64,000 bases of DNA from Aliarcobacter sp. (GTDB lineage Bacteria; Campylobacterota; Campylobacteria; Campylobacterales; Arcobacteraceae): positions 1 through 64,000 of the forward strand of contig JAQTXA010000010.1 of NCBI GenBank assembly GCA_028689025.1, read 5' to 3'. This document shows positions 1-8,610 of this stretch, piece after piece. The position numbers were made by a program, and so were the translations under genes. The stretch's first letter is position 1. Every line of letters begins with the position of its first letter. The notes under the pieces were generated by a model. It did no database searches. It was not told the DNA's origin and saw nothing but the letters and a program-made list of their open reading frames with translations.

Positions 1-106
1 TATTTTAAATGATGGAAAAATTGTAAAAACAGGAGATTATAGCTTAGCTTTAGAACTTGATGAAAAAGGTTATGAAGCAATAGGAATTAAAGATGCAAAT
101 AAATAA
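1..106 (+). CDS. sufC: SufC C-terminus (Fe-S assembly ATPase), cut by window edge
   Basis: Only the last 34 or so codons are present. The reading frame runs in from the left edge and ends with TAA at 104-106. The visible tail (DGKIVKTGDYSLALELDEKG) is typical of the end of SufC, the ABC-type ATPase of the SufBCD scaffold, but it holds no catalytic motif. The call therefore rests mainly on the next gene: sufD starts inside this one with a 14-base overlap, the usual SufC-SufD translational coupling. Confidence 0.75.
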   Translation, partial: ILNDGKIVKTGDYSLALELDEKGYEAIGIKDANK

Positions 107-1127
107 TATTGATGGTTTAATCCTTCCTAATAAAAAAGATGAAGAGTTTTTAAAAATAAATTTTGATTCGCTTTTTTCTTATGATTTTGCAAAAAAAGAG
201 ACCTATGAATTTGATATTATGGGTTTAGAATCTATAGTTGATGAAGAAAATCATGAATCAGTTTTATTTAATATTTCAAGAAGTTTGGACAATAAACAAA
301 AGATTTTGACTATAAATAAAAATATTCAAGAGCCAATTTTTTTGATTCATAAGCTAAAAGATGATGAAACACTTTTTACAAACTCATTAAAAATTGTAGT
401 TGCAAAAGATATAAAAGCTAGTATTGTTGAAGTTTTTGTAAACACGTGTAAAAATAGTTTTTATAGTGTAAATAGAAAAATAGAACTAGAAGAGAATGCA
501 TCTTTAGAATATGCAAAGATTCAAGATATAAACTCTTCAAACTCAATGATTTTTGCCCTTGCAACTGAGCAAAAAAATAGTTCAAATTTAGAGTTTTCTA
601 ACTTTGATTTTGGAGATGGATTTGTTGTAAATAGTTTTGAAAATATTATAAATAGTGAATTTGCAAACTATGAATTAAACGGTTTAGTAAAACTTTACAA
701 AGAAGCAACAACTTCAAATCTAATAAAAACAATTCACAATGAAAAAAGCTCAAATAGCAATATAAATTTCAAACATAGTTTAAAAGATAGTTCAAAAGCT
801 GTATTTAAAGCAAAATCGATAGTAAATCCAAGTGCCCTATTTACAAAAGCTTTCCAAAATTGTGACACTATTTTATTAAGTGATGATGCAACTATTATTG
901 CCCAACCTCATCTTGAGATTTTAATAGATGAGTTAGAAGCAAGTCATGGAGCAACAACTGGAAGTTTAAATAAAGAACAACTTTTATACCTTCAATCAAG
1001 GGGAATAAGTGAAGAAAAAGCTTATGAGATGTTATTAAGTGCTTTTGAAAACAAAATAGTTGATAATATAAAAGATGAATTAATAAAAGATTTTATAAAA
1101 ACTTATAAAAGGGATAAATATGTTTAA
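93..1127 (+). CDS. sufD: SufD, Fe-S cluster scaffold subunit
   Basis: SufD is a beta-helical subunit of the cytosolic SufBCD complex that builds iron-sulfur clusters. The 344-residue protein has the SufB/SufD core in its C-terminal half: the SIVNPSA segment, then LSDDATIIAQPHLEI, a conserved H next to an SHGATTGSL stretch, and the terminal helix with YLQSRGISEEKA. The length is below that of SufB, which fits SufD. The ATG lies inside the preceding sufC-like frame, and the 3' end overlaps sufS by 8 bases, so all of this is one operon. SufB itself would be expected to the left of the window. Confidence 0.9.
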   Translation: MQINNIDGLILPNKKDEEFLKINFDSLFSYDFAKKETYEFDIMGLESIVDEENHESVLFNISRSLDNKQKILTINKNIQEPIFLIHKLKDDETLFTNSLKIVVAKDIKASIVEVFVNTCKNSFYSVNRKIELEENASLEYAKIQDINSSNSMIFALATEQKNSSNLEFSNFDFGDGFVVNSFENIINSEFANYELNGLVKLYKEATTSNLIKTIHNEKSSNSNINFKHSLKDSSKAVFKAKSIVNPSALFTKAFQNCDTILLSDDATIIAQPHLEILIDELEASHGATTGSLNKEQLLYLQSRGISEEKAYEMLLSAFENKIVDNIKDELIKDFIKTYKRDKYV

Positions 1128-2304
1128 AAAGGATTTTCCATATTTTCAAAACTCAAAAACTGTATATTTAGACAATGGAGCAACTACACAAAAACCAAAA
1201 AGTGTAATTGATTCACAAGTTGAGTATTATGAAACATATTGTGCAAATACCCATAGAAGCAATTTTGGTCATGCAAATAAAGCAACACAAGAGTTTGAAA
1301 AAACAAGAACACTTCTTGCAAAATTTATAAATGCTCCAATAGAAGAGCAAATTATCTTCACAAAAGGTGTAACAGAATCTATAAATTTTATTGCCTCATC
1401 TTTTGCCAAAGATTTTAAAACAGTAATAATCTCTTCACTAGAACACCACTCAAATATTGTTCCTTGGCATATGCAAGGACGAACTTTAGGAGCTGGACTT
1501 GAAGTTGTAAATTGTAATGAAAATTTGGATTTTGACCTGATTCATTTTGAAGAACTTTTAAAAGCAAATCCAAATGCCTTTGTAAGTATTACACATATTT
1601 CAAATGCCTTTGGAACAATCCATGATATAAAAAATATCACTAAATTAGCCCATGAATATGGAGCTGTTGTTATAGTTGATGGGGCTCAGAGTTTATCTCA
1701 TTTTAAAATAGATGTTCAAGACCTTGATGTTGATTTTTTTGCAATTTCAGGACATAAAACATTCGCACCAACTGGAGTTGGAGCAATTTATGTAAAAGAA
1801 AAATATTTAAAAGATGTAAAACCTTATCAAACAGGAGGAGCAACGATTCATGAAGTTGACTATAGTGGTTCAACTTTGCTTGATTCTCCTTATAAATTTG
1901 AAGCAGGAACTCAAAATATCGCAGGAATTATAGGTTTTGGAAAAGCAATTGAATATATAAATCACGTAAAATATGAAACAATTCACAGCTTCGAACATAA
2001 TGTTTTTAAATACCTCGATGAAGAGTTAGCAAAACTTCCTGGAATTATTTTTTATAATGATATTTCAAATAGTATTGGAAGTAGAAGTTTCAATTTTGAA
2101 GGTTTAATTCACGATGATATTGGAATTTTAGTTGATAAAATGGATATTGCAGTTAGAGTTGGACACCATTGTGCTCAACCTATTATGAAAAAACTTGGAA
2201 TCAAAGGAACTATTAGAGTTTCTGTTGCATTTTATAATGACTTTGTGGATGTTGATAAACTTATTATTGCTTTGAAAAAAGCCTTGAGTATGTTAAAGGA
2301 TTAG
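1120..2304 (+). CDS. sufS: SufS-type cysteine desulfurase
   Basis: This PLP enzyme removes sulfur from cysteine as a persulfide and passes it to SufE for cluster assembly. The 394-residue protein is the normal length for group II desulfurases. The PLP lysine is in SGHKTFAPTG (K213), the cofactor aspartate is in VIVDGAQS, and the sulfur-carrying cysteine is in RVGHHCAQP (C351). The single cysteine immediately after GHH, without the long loop of IscS, supports SufS. It overlaps sufD by 8 bases and is followed by sufE after 2 bases. Confidence 0.95.
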   Translation: MFKKDFPYFQNSKTVYLDNGATTQKPKSVIDSQVEYYETYCANTHRSNFGHANKATQEFEKTRTLLAKFINAPIEEQIIFTKGVTESINFIASSFAKDFKTVIISSLEHHSNIVPWHMQGRTLGAGLEVVNCNENLDFDLIHFEELLKANPNAFVSITHISNAFGTIHDIKNITKLAHEYGAVVIVDGAQSLSHFKIDVQDLDVDFFAISGHKTFAPTGVGAIYVKEKYLKDVKPYQTGGATIHEVDYSGSTLLDSPYKFEAGTQNIAGIIGFGKAIEYINHVKYETIHSFEHNVFKYLDEELAKLPGIIFYNDISNSIGSRSFNFEGLIHDDIGILVDKMDIAVRVGHHCAQPIMKKLGIKGTIRVSVAFYNDFVDVDKLIIALKKALSMLKD

Positions 2305-2306
2305 GA

Positions 2307-2717
2307 TTGAATAATATAGAAAAAAGAGTAGAAAATATAAAAGAAGATTTAGATTTTTTTGAAGATGAATTATCAAAATATGAATACATTATAGATTTAG
2401 GAAAAAAACTAGAAGAGTTTAAAGAAAGTGACAAAATCCCAGAAAATATAGTACATGGTTGTACTTCACAAGTTTGGTTAACCCATGAAACAAAAGATGG
2501 AAAAATGTACTTTCATGGAACTAGCGATGCCATAATTGTAAAAGGTTTGGTTTATATGATTTTACAAATATTCTCAGATTCAACAATCGAAGAGTTAAAA
2601 GAGATTGACATGGATATTGTTCATGAATTAAAACTTAGCGAAATCATAACTCCAAATAGACAAAGTGGCGTAATTGGAATGATGAAAAAAATAAAAGAGT
2701 ATGCAATAAACGCATAA
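2307..2717 (+). CDS. sufE: SufE, sulfur acceptor for SufS
   Basis: SufE accepts persulfide from SufS and delivers it to SufBCD. The 136-residue protein has the family signature IVHGCTSQVW with acceptor cysteine C52 on its exposed loop, followed by the FHGTSDAIIVKGL region. The start is a TTG two bases after the sufS stop. The sequence AAAGGATTAGGA just upstream lies inside the end of sufS and supplies the ribosome-binding site, and no in-frame ATG is available at this end. Coupling to sufS makes co-translation likely. Confidence 0.93.
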   Translation: MNNIEKRVENIKEDLDFFEDELSKYEYIIDLGKKLEEFKESDKIPENIVHGCTSQVWLTHETKDGKMYFHGTSDAIIVKGLVYMILQIFSDSTIEELKEIDMDIVHELKLSEIITPNRQSGVIGMMKKIKEYAINA

Positions 2718-2727
2718 AGGATAGAAA

Positions 2728-3078
2728 ATGGAAACAACATTTGACTTTAAAGAGATTGAAAAAAAAGTAATAGAACACTTAAAAAAAGTATATGACCCAG
2801 AAATCCCAGCAAATATTTTTGATTTGGGATTGATTTATAATATTGAATTTGACGTAAACAACAGCTATTTATATTGCACAGTTACAATGACACTAACAAG
2901 TCCAACTTGCCCTGTTGCAGATAGTTTACTAGAACAAGTAAAATACGTAACCCTAGCAGTTGATGAAATAGATGAAGCATTCGTAAAACTAGTATTTTCA
3001 CCACCATGGAGTCCAGAAATGATGAGTGAAGATGCAAGGGAGATTATGGGAGCAAGTGGTGCAGCTATGCCATTTTAG
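2728..3078 (+). CDS. SufT-like MIP18/DUF59 family iron-sulfur protein
   Basis: Small MIP18-family (DUF59) protein of 116 residues. It has the family signatures YDPEIPANIFDLGLIYNI and TSPTCPVADSL, where the cysteine is the conserved family residue, and ends with the hydrophobic FSPPWSPEMMSEDA segment. Members encoded at the end of suf operons are called SufT and assist maturation of iron-sulfur proteins. That role is inferred here from its place 10 bases after sufE. An ATG start follows the ribosome-binding stretch AAGGAT. It appears to be the last gene of the operon, since a strong hairpin follows at 3154-3196. Confidence 0.88.
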   Translation: METTFDFKEIEKKVIEHLKKVYDPEIPANIFDLGLIYNIEFDVNNSYLYCTVTMTLTSPTCPVADSLLEQVKYVTLAVDEIDEAFVKLVFSPPWSPEMMSEDAREIMGASGAAMPF

Positions 3079-3136
3079 GTTTAGCATCTTGTTTGATAAA
3101 TAATGATTTTAATATTTATATGTAAAGATTTTAATA

Positions 3137-3196
3137 TTTTTTTAACATAGATCTTAACCTATGTTAAAAATTTTTACTTTTTTTAACATAGGTTAA
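3137..3196. terminator. Three-armed inverted repeat between converging genes, probable two-way terminator
   Basis: TTAACCTATGTTAAAAA (3154-3170) and TTTTTAACATAGGTTAA (3180-3196) form a perfect 17-base-pair stem with a 9-base loop. A third arm, TTTTTAACATAG at 3139-3150, is identical to most of the right arm. It can instead pair with 3159-3170, giving a 12-pair stem with an 8-base loop. The two hairpins exclude each other. The site sits between the end of the suf operon (+) and the end of the Fic gene (-), so termination in both directions is the simplest role. Confidence 0.7.
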
Positions 3197-3209
3197 ATGA
3201 TATGTTGAA

Positions 3210-4277
3210 TTATATGCCTTTTTTTAACATGGCGAATAGCTCAATATTTACAAAATATTTACTATTTTTAATTTGTATATTTTCTAATATTCCTATATTT
3301 TCAAGTTCATTTAAATATTTTGATGCAGTTTGTCTAGTAATATTTAATCTATCAACCAAAAACTCTATTTTTGTATAAGGATGCATAAAAAGTATCTCTA
3401 CTAAATCTTTACTATAAATTTTTGGTAAGTCCCCAGATATTTTATCCTGAGTTTTTATCATCAAATTACTAATATTATTGATAAGCTCAATTGTTTCAAT
3501 TGAAGTTTGCTCCACTGCATCAAGCATATACAAAATCCACTCTTCCCATTTATCTTCTGTTCTTACTTCTTGTAAAAGTTTATAATAATCAGTTTTGTGA
3601 GTGATGATATATCTACTTAAATATAAAACTGGAATATCAAGTAAATCTTTTAAAATCAAATATAAAATATTTATAATCCTTCCCGTTCTTCCATTTCCAT
3701 CATAAAAAGGATGTATAGATTCAAATTGATGATGAATTATCGCCATATTTACAAGTGGGTCAATATCATTTGGTTCATTGATATAATTTTCAAGATTTGA
3801 TAAAAGTTCTTGAATAGTTTCATAATCTTGTGGTGGAGTATAAATCACTTCACCAGTCAAAGCATTTTTAAGATTTGTTCCTGCTTGTTTTCTCACCCCT
3901 GCATCATTTTGTTCTAAAACACCTTGAATTTCTACAATGTGTTTTTTAAGAAGTAGTTTTGTATCTTTCACAAGCGAAAAACCTTTTAATAAAGCTTCTT
4001 TGTAGTTTTGAACTTCTTTTGCTTCATTTGTTACACTTTCAATATCAAGATTTGCACGATAAAGTTCATCGTGGGTTGTGATGATATTTTCAATAGCCGA
4101 ACTATCTTTTGCTTCTTGAAGAACTAAAGAGTTTATTAAAATTGCACTATTTGGAATGATACGAGCCACACCGTTTAGGTTTGCCAAAGCACGATTTGCT
4201 GATATTGCTTTTTTTAGGACTTTAGTAGTTTCGATTGTTTGAGATAACGGGAGTTTATTTAATTTTGTATTCATCAT
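3210..4277 (-). CDS. Fic family protein with self-inhibitory helix and winged-helix tail
   Basis: Fic proteins usually transfer AMP from ATP to a hydroxyl side chain of a target protein. The 355-residue protein carries an intact active-site loop HPFYDGNGRTGR (residues 189-200) with catalytic H189. It also has a likely inhibitory motif of the form S-x-x-x-E-N (S59 to N64), placing it among Fic proteins with an N-terminal inhibitory helix. The C-terminal 60 residues look like a winged-helix DNA-binding domain (ITRQTASKYLNELENIGIL). The ATG follows AAAGGT and lies 2 bases after the stop of the STAND gene, so the two are co-transcribed. The target is unknown. A regulatory or toxin role are both possible. 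Confidence 0.85.
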   Translation of the reverse strand: MMNTKLNKLPLSQTIETTKVLKKAISANRALANLNGVARIIPNSAILINSLVLQEAKDSSAIENIITTHDELYRANLDIESVTNEAKEVQNYKEALLKGFSLVKDTKLLLKKHIVEIQGVLEQNDAGVRKQAGTNLKNALTGEVIYTPPQDYETIQELLSNLENYINEPNDIDPLVNMAIIHHQFESIHPFYDGNGRTGRIINILYLILKDLLDIPVLYLSRYIITHKTDYYKLLQEVRTEDKWEEWILYMLDAVEQTSIETIELINNISNLMIKTQDKISGDLPKIYSKDLVEILFMHPYTKIEFLVDRLNITRQTASKYLNELENIGILENIQIKNSKYFVNIELFAMLKKGI

Positions 4278-4279
4278 AT

Positions 4280-6568
4280 TTACCTTTCAAATAAATCATC
4301 AATATTATCAATTTTAAATGTAACATTTTGATGTTCATAACTATCTCCGGAAAGATTATTGTAATAATTTTCTACTAATTGCTCTTGTAAGGAATCAATA
4401 TTAACTTTTTTTAGCATATTATTTTTATCAATATGAGATACATCAAAAGAATATGAAGCATCACATATCAAATCTTCATAATATACATCAATAAAATTTA
4501 TAACATATTCTTCATCAAAATATATGTTCCCTTCGTCATCATTTTCATATTCAATATCTTCATCATAAAGATTATTATGTATTCTATTATCTAATTCGCA
4601 TTCAATATAATTTTCTATTAATGCCTTAATATCATCATTAATGTTTTCATCATCAATTTCAAAATATTCAATCAATTTAATTATATATTCAATATCCATA
4701 TCATTATAATGATAATATTTATTCAGTAATTTAGAAAGAAAATCATAATTTTTTACTTTAAATTCTTCTAATTTAAATTGTGAAATCAATTTAAAAAAAT
4801 CATAAATTCTTTTAAAACAAATCGCTCTATCAATTAAATCTTGAAGAAAACATTTTACTTTTAAATTCTCACTCATAGAAAATGTTTGCATAGACAACAA
4901 CTCTATAATATAATCAGCATCATCTATTTTATTTATCTCACAATTTTCAAATAATGATAAAACAATTTGATTAAAAAAATCTTCTGAAATTATTTTACTT
5001 TTTAACGATTTAAGTTGAGTCAATGATTCTAGTGTCTGCAAAGATTTAAATACATTTTCTAATATTTCAAATTTATCTCTATATCTCATCAAAATAAAAT
5101 CTGAAATAGAAGGGTTAAATAAAGTATATTCGATAGTTTTATTATACGTTTGTGTTCTATTTAAAAAATATTTAACTACTTCTTCAATAATGCTATCAAA
5201 CTCTTTTGAGATATGAGAATCATTTTGTAATCTAGATAATTTTATATATTCTTTATAAGCATTTTTTAACTTACTTTCTTCTATTTTATTCCCATTAAAA
5301 ACTACTAATGTAACAATTATACGAATAAAGTCATCACTTTGTTTATCAAAAGTATTTTTCCATATATCTTGAGGATTCTCAAGTTTTTCAACTACATAAC
5401 TCCAATAATTATTAGCTTCTATTTTTTCTTTAGAAATTTTTTGTACATCTGTGATAAATGATATTAAGCGAGGGTTAAAATTTTTATGACCTATAATCAC
5501 TTTATATCTTTTATCAACATAAATTTCATCAATAAAATTTTCAGATAAATCACTATGCCAAATATGATTATAAAGTATCATTGCCTTATCTATATCTTTT
5601 AAAGATTCAATTTTGATTATAAACTCTTCACTCTCAACATTTTTACTTCTAAAAGTATCGCTTAATGCTAAACCTTGATTAAATATATTTGTTCTACTTG
5701 TAAGAATAAATCTTTTTGTTTTATCTTTTTTTACTCTATCTATAAACTTTACGATATGAGAATCTTTTTTATCTTCAATTGCATTAAGATAATTTGCACC
5801 TAAAAAATCATCAAAATAAAATATTTGTTTTTCATCTCTTTTATAAATATTTTCTGCTTCATTTATAGAATTCTCAATATTATAAAATCTAAAATCTTTT
5901 TCTATATACCATAGAGCCAAATGTTCAGCAAGTGTAGTTTTACCAATTCCAGGTTCTCCTGCAATTATTATAATATGAGAATTTTCTAATTTTTCTATTG
6001 CTTTATCATGATTTTCAGTTACTACATAGTATTTAGATTTTTCTTTTATATCTTCAAGTAAAAATTCACTTCTACTCTCAATAGCATTATTAAATATCTT
6101 ATCTAAGACAACTGTACTACTTAACCAAAGTTTATAGTATCTTTTTTCAATATCAGGGTTATTTTTAAGTATTACATTTAAATCTTCTTTTCCATAAATA
6201 TCATTATCATTTTTTATATGTGGGTAAAAAAGTTCTTTTATTGTTTTTTTATTTTCTGCTGATAAAGGTAATGATGTAACAAAAATATATTTTATAGGAT
6301 TTAACTTTTTAACTTTTTCTATTTCATTAATACCTTTATCGTTTTTCTTTTTTAAAGAAGATATTAAACTATTGAAACCTGTTTTTAAATAATGTTTACA
6401 TTGAATAACTTCTTGTGTTCCATCATCATAATAAAACCTTCCATCAATACCACCATCTTTTCCAACTTTAAATCGTTCAAATCTTTTATTTTTATCTTTT
6501 GAAATCAAATCTATTGATAAATCTTCAAATTCTTTATCATTTAATGTTGAGAAATCATAATCAATCAT
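4280..6568 (-). CDS. Mrr-like nuclease fused to an nSTAND3-type NTPase, candidate antiviral STAND protein
   Basis: The 762-residue protein begins with an Mrr-type PD-(D/E)XK nuclease domain: E14 in the first helix, D42 in KDGGIDG, and Q56-C-K58 in IQCKHY, so all active-site positions are present. A STAND ATPase follows, with Walker A GEPGIGKTT (204-212), Walker B IFYFDDFLG (249-257) and a FILTSR sensor. The FDDFLG form is typical of the nSTAND3 group. The C-terminal 400 residues are helical and very rich in D, E, I and N, probably a sensor region. STAND-nuclease fusions of this plan are known antiphage proteins (the Avs type). That function here is inferred. It is followed by a Fic gene after 2 bases. 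Confidence 0.75.
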   Translation of the reverse strand: MIDYDFSTLNDKEFEDLSIDLISKDKNKRFERFKVGKDGGIDGRFYYDDGTQEVIQCKHYLKTGFNSLISSLKKKNDKGINEIEKVKKLNPIKYIFVTSLPLSAENKKTIKELFYPHIKNDNDIYGKEDLNVILKNNPDIEKRYYKLWLSSTVVLDKIFNNAIESRSEFLLEDIKEKSKYYVVTENHDKAIEKLENSHIIIIAGEPGIGKTTLAEHLALWYIEKDFRFYNIENSINEAENIYKRDEKQIFYFDDFLGANYLNAIEDKKDSHIVKFIDRVKKDKTKRFILTSRTNIFNQGLALSDTFRSKNVESEEFIIKIESLKDIDKAMILYNHIWHSDLSENFIDEIYVDKRYKVIIGHKNFNPRLISFITDVQKISKEKIEANNYWSYVVEKLENPQDIWKNTFDKQSDDFIRIIVTLVVFNGNKIEESKLKNAYKEYIKLSRLQNDSHISKEFDSIIEEVVKYFLNRTQTYNKTIEYTLFNPSISDFILMRYRDKFEILENVFKSLQTLESLTQLKSLKSKIISEDFFNQIVLSLFENCEINKIDDADYIIELLSMQTFSMSENLKVKCFLQDLIDRAICFKRIYDFFKLISQFKLEEFKVKNYDFLSKLLNKYYHYNDMDIEYIIKLIEYFEIDDENINDDIKALIENYIECELDNRIHNNLYDEDIEYENDDEGNIYFDEEYVINFIDVYYEDLICDASYSFDVSHIDKNNMLKKVNIDSLQEQLVENYYNNLSGDSYEHQNVTFKIDNIDDLFER

Positions 6569-6771
6569 TAATATCCTTAAGTAATAATATTTTTAAGTTC
6601 TTTCTATTTTAATATATTACATTATACTAAATTTAAGTTATAAAAAAATAATCTAAAATAATTATTTTCATTCCACTTAGAGCAATAATAAATAAAATAT
6701 TTAGCAATAATAAACAATTATTATGGCAAAAATTAAGAAGATTAAATTTGAAAAAAACTCTACAATTCTCC

Positions 6772-6777
6772 TATAAT
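6772..6777 (+). promoter_or_regulatory. Probable -10 element for the biotin carboxylase gene
   Basis: TATAAT lies 30 bases before the ATG at 6807. Campylobacterota housekeeping promoters depend mostly on the -10 box, and I see no convincing -35. The rest of the 238-base gap between 6569 and 6806 is AT-rich with no other feature I can support. Confidence 0.5.
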
Positions 6778-6806
6778 TTTTAAAAAATTCATTAAAGGCA
6801 AACTAG

Positions 6807-8258
6807 ATGGCAAAGATAAAAAAAGTACTTATTGCAAATAGAGGGGAAATCGCTCTTAGAATCATTAGAGCTTGTAAAGAGCTAGAAATTGGCAGTGTTG
6901 CTATATTCTCAGAAGTTGATGTTGAAGGTATTTGGGTTAGAAAAGCTGATGAATGTTATCCAATCATGGGAGATGTTATCAAAGCTTATCTTGAATATGA
7001 CAATATCATCTCAATTGCAAAAAAAGCTAACTGTGATGCAATTCACCCAGGTTATGGATTTTTAAGTGAAAATGCAGATTTTGCAAAGGCTTGTGAGGAT
7101 AATGGAATTATTTTCATTGGGCCAAAACCAGAACATATAGAACTTTTTGGTGATAAAATGGCTTCAAAAGTTGCTATGAAAAAAGTTGGAGTTCCAGTAC
7201 TTGAAGGAACTGATGAGCCAATAGTTAGCATTAATGAAGGTGAAAAAATTGCAAGAGAAATTGGATTTCCTGTAATCATCAAAGCTGCGTTTGGTGGTGG
7301 CGGACGTGGAATGAGAATTGTTAAAGCTGAAAAAGATTTTAGAGAAATGTTTGAAAGTGCAACAAATGAATCTATGAAATATTTTGGAAGAGATGAAGTT
7401 TTTATCGAAAAATATGTTGAAAATCCAAGACACATAGAAATCCAAATTATTGCTGATAAATATGGAAATGTTCTTCATTTAGGAGAAAGAGATTGTTCAA
7501 TTCAAAGAAGACACCAAAAAGTTATTGAAATTGCTCCAAGTCCAAGACTTAACAATGAAACTAGAAAAGAACTTTATAGAATTGCTACAAAAGCAATGTT
7601 TAAATTAGGTTATGAAAGTGTTGGAACTGTTGAGTTTTTAGTTGATGCTAATGATAATATCTACTTTATTGAGATGAATACAAGAGTTCAAGTTGAGCAT
7701 CCTGTAACTGAAACAATCACAGGTGTTGATATTATTCAAAGAATGATTGAAATTGCAGAAGGTGATAAATTACAATTTTTACAAGAAGAGATTCAATTTA
7801 GAGGTTATGCAATTGAGTTCAGAATAAATGCAGAAAATCCACAAAAAAACTTTATGCCAGGAACTGGAACAGTTAGTAAATATTTAACTCCAGGAGGTCC
7901 AGGTGTTAGAATTGATACAAGTATTTATACTGGATATAAAGTTCCTGCAAATTATGACTCAATGATTGGGAAACTAATTGTGTGGGCATTAACATGGGAA
8001 GGTGCAGTTAAAAAAGCAAAAAGAGCTTTAGATGAGTTTTATATTGAAGGATTCCCTACAAATATTCCACTTCATAGAGAAATCGTAAGGGATGAAGATT
8101 TTATTAATGGAACTTTTAATACAAGTTATTTAGATAAAAAAATGGAAATATTTACTCTTAACAGTGAAGATAATATTAAAAAAGAAGAAGATAAAATAGC
8201 AAATATTATGAAACTAATGGATGCTATCAAAAAGAATAAACTTACAGTAAAACATTAA
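6807..8258 (+). CDS. Biotin carboxylase subunit (pyruvate carboxylase A or AccC type)
   Basis: ATP-grasp enzyme that carboxylates biotin on a partner carrier protein. The 483-residue protein has the full family set: IANRGEIALR at the N-terminus, HPGYGFLSENADFA, the glycine-rich ATP loop FGGGGRGMR, the EMNTRVQVEHPVTE catalytic segment, and a C-terminal cap. AccC proteins of acetyl-CoA carboxylase are usually about 450 residues. This one carries a charged tail of about 35 extra residues, as in separate PycA subunits, so the pyruvate carboxylase A subunit is a fair alternative. No biotin-carrier or transferase subunit is adjacent. The ATG follows AAAGGCAAAC. Confidence 0.85.
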   Translation: MAKIKKVLIANRGEIALRIIRACKELEIGSVAIFSEVDVEGIWVRKADECYPIMGDVIKAYLEYDNIISIAKKANCDAIHPGYGFLSENADFAKACEDNGIIFIGPKPEHIELFGDKMASKVAMKKVGVPVLEGTDEPIVSINEGEKIAREIGFPVIIKAAFGGGGRGMRIVKAEKDFREMFESATNESMKYFGRDEVFIEKYVENPRHIEIQIIADKYGNVLHLGERDCSIQRRHQKVIEIAPSPRLNNETRKELYRIATKAMFKLGYESVGTVEFLVDANDNIYFIEMNTRVQVEHPVTETITGVDIIQRMIEIAEGDKLQFLQEEIQFRGYAIEFRINAENPQKNFMPGTGTVSKYLTPGGPGVRIDTSIYTGYKVPANYDSMIGKLIVWALTWEGAVKKAKRALDEFYIEGFPTNIPLHREIVRDEDFINGTFNTSYLDKKMEIFTLNSEDNIKKEEDKIANIMKLMDAIKKNKLTVKH

Positions 8259-8279
8259 TAACCTCTTTTGAGGTTATTA
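8256..8279 (+). terminator. Hairpin terminator overlapping the biotin carboxylase stop codon
   Basis: TAATAACCTC, a TTTT loop and GAGGTTATTA make a perfect 10-pair stem. Its left arm begins with the stop codon itself. The following sequence is only moderately T-rich, so efficiency is uncertain. Confidence 0.6.
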
Positions 8280-8315
8280 ACTCCTATTTAATCAAAACAA
8301 TGTAACAATCCTTTT

Positions 8316-8543
8316 ATGAAAGATTTAAAAGAATTTATTATAAAACTAATTATAAGTGCTATAGTTTTAGCTATTGCATTTACATATCTTGATAAGAAAC
8401 CTCCAGTAAATAGTATTCAATTCCCCGTAAAAAAACAAGATTCTACACCACCTACACCTTCACAACTTCAATGGCATGACCATTTTAAAGGTATAGAAAA
8501 TCTACCTTCAAAACCAAAAGTTCAACCAAAAGAAAGTAATTAA
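8316..8543 (+). CDS. Small single-pass membrane protein, unknown function
   Basis: A 75-residue protein with a short charged N-terminus, one membrane helix (about residues 9-24, IIKLIISAIVLAIAFTYL) and a proline- and lysine-rich tail likely to lie in the periplasm. I do not recognise a family. No clear ribosome-binding site precedes the ATG, so translation is less certain than for its neighbours. Being 36 bases downstream of a hairpin and 67 bases ahead of the EAL-protein gene, it could be read with either or alone. Confidence 0.55.
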   Translation: MKDLKEFIIKLIISAIVLAIAFTYLDKKPPVNSIQFPVKKQDSTPPTPSQLQWHDHFKGIENLPSKPKVQPKESN

Positions 8544-8610
8544 GAAATTTTAGCTTGCTCTCATATTTTTAATTGTATGATTGGACAATATTGCAAATTT
8601 TGAGGGAAAG

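Noticed and set aside
7052-7478. Two long antisense frames inside the biotin carboxylase gene
   Set aside because: They lie opposite highly conserved catalytic sequence, have no ribosome-binding site and give phenylalanine- and serine-rich products typical of shadow frames in AT-rich genes.
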